Source: Clostridiaceae bacterium (GTDB lineage Bacteria; Bacillota; Clostridia; Saccharofermentanales; DTU023). From it: 32,033 nucleotides of DNA. Each line of letters starts with the position of its first letter. Position 1 is the stretch's first letter. The stretch spans positions 1 to 32,033 of the forward strand of contig DUNL01000179.1 of the NCBI GenBank assembly GCA_012839385.1, written 5' to 3'. Under the pieces are notes generated by a model that was not told the origin of the DNA, did not search any database, and saw nothing but the letters and a program-made list of their open reading frames with translations. Positions 31,789 through 32,033 of the stretch are shown here, in pieces. Position numbers and translations under genes: made by a program.

Positions 31789-32033
31789 ATGAAAACTTGT
31801 CCTAATGGTCATATCGTTCCTGACAATGCCGCTTTTTGTACTGAGTGTGGAGCTCCGCTAGCAGCGGCGACACCACAGCCCCCACAGGAAGCAGGACAAC
31901 CCACCGGTCAACCTGCTACCGATCAGTATGTGCATCAGTCAAGCCAGCAACAAAGTGGACAGCAAGCAGGTCAACAAGCGCCTCCTACTGGAGCCGAACC
32001 CTACCAGCAGCCATATCAGCAGCCGCAACAACA
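31789..32033 (+). CDS. Zinc-ribbon protein with Gln/Pro-rich region, 3' end outside window
   Basis: Open from ATG 31789, behind AGAGGTG, to the window end (81 codons). It begins MKTCPNGHIVPDNAAFCTECGAPL, a zinc-ribbon with paired CxxxH and CxxC ligands (one Cys of the first pair replaced by His). A low-complexity stretch rich in Q, P, G and A follows. Many Bacillota proteins with this start then carry one or more membrane helices and an unknown extracellular domain; that part is not visible. Function unknown. Confidence 0.82.
   Translation, partial: MKTCPNGHIVPDNAAFCTECGAPLAAATPQPPQEAGQPTGQPATDQYVHQSSQQQSGQQAGQQAPPTGAEPYQQPYQQPQQ

Noticed and set aside
1-32033. CRISPR array, tRNA or rRNA genes
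   Set aside because: No regularly spaced identical repeats and no cloverleaf or ribosomal RNA segments were seen on reading both strands.

Overview
The window looks like the chromosome of a Gram-positive bacterium of the Bacillota, probably an anaerobic clostridial lineage. The evidence is a lysine riboswitch with a classical -35/-10 promoter and intrinsic terminator, strong AGGAGG-type ribosome binding sites, a lipoprotein solute-binding protein, and a class I (Fe-S) fumarase-like pair. I cannot name a genus. By eye the middle third (about 3-22 kb) is richer in A+T than the flanks, carries transposon and gene debris, and reads as an accessory island.

Left edge (1-2.9 kb, minus strand): the 5' part of an amino-acid ABC transporter solute-binding lipoprotein lies behind a promoter, lysine riboswitch and terminator. 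Next is a TRAP-type large permease with a very small membrane partner and no binding protein in the window.

Glycan and small-molecule island (3-22 kb): on the minus strand, a sugar transferase (phosphoglycosyl transferase) and a sugar-transfer-associated ATP-grasp protein are followed by a decayed IS66 remnant. Then comes a tightly packed nine-gene minus-strand operon, transcribed from 15.4 kb down to 5.9 kb: ATP-grasp ligase, MmgE/PrpD, AKR7-type aldehyde reductase, phosphonopyruvate-decarboxylase-like TPP enzyme, U32-like TIM-barrel protein, CitE-like aldolase of the type known from tellurium-resistance operons, fumarase beta-like, fumarase alpha-like and DegT aminotransferase. Divergent from it on the plus strand are a Wzy polymerase and a Wzx flippase, behind a region that holds a decayed acetyltransferase. 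A hexapeptide acyltransferase and a Wzz-like chain-length protein follow on the minus strand. No conventional glycosyltransferase and no sugar-nucleotide dehydratase or epimerase is present here.

Interpretation: the nine-gene operon looks like a pathway from central carboxylic acids (C-C bond formation, hydration or dehydration, alpha-keto decarboxylation, aldehyde reduction, amination, ATP-dependent ligation). Its product could be an unusual acyl or amino-acid decoration placed on a surface glycan, or a free small molecule. This set of genes is the best candidate here for an undescribed system; the product is not deducible from sequence alone.

Right flank (22.5-32 kb): ordinary chromosomal genes: a SIMPL-domain protein, a Frm2/YdgI-like nitroreductase, a three-gene ABC-2 exporter operon closed by a strong hairpin terminator, ThpR (RNA 2',3'-cyclic phosphodiesterase) next to an RtcB-type RNA ligase, an EamA transporter, a gamma-glutamylcyclotransferase-like protein, and the start of a zinc-ribbon protein that runs off the window.
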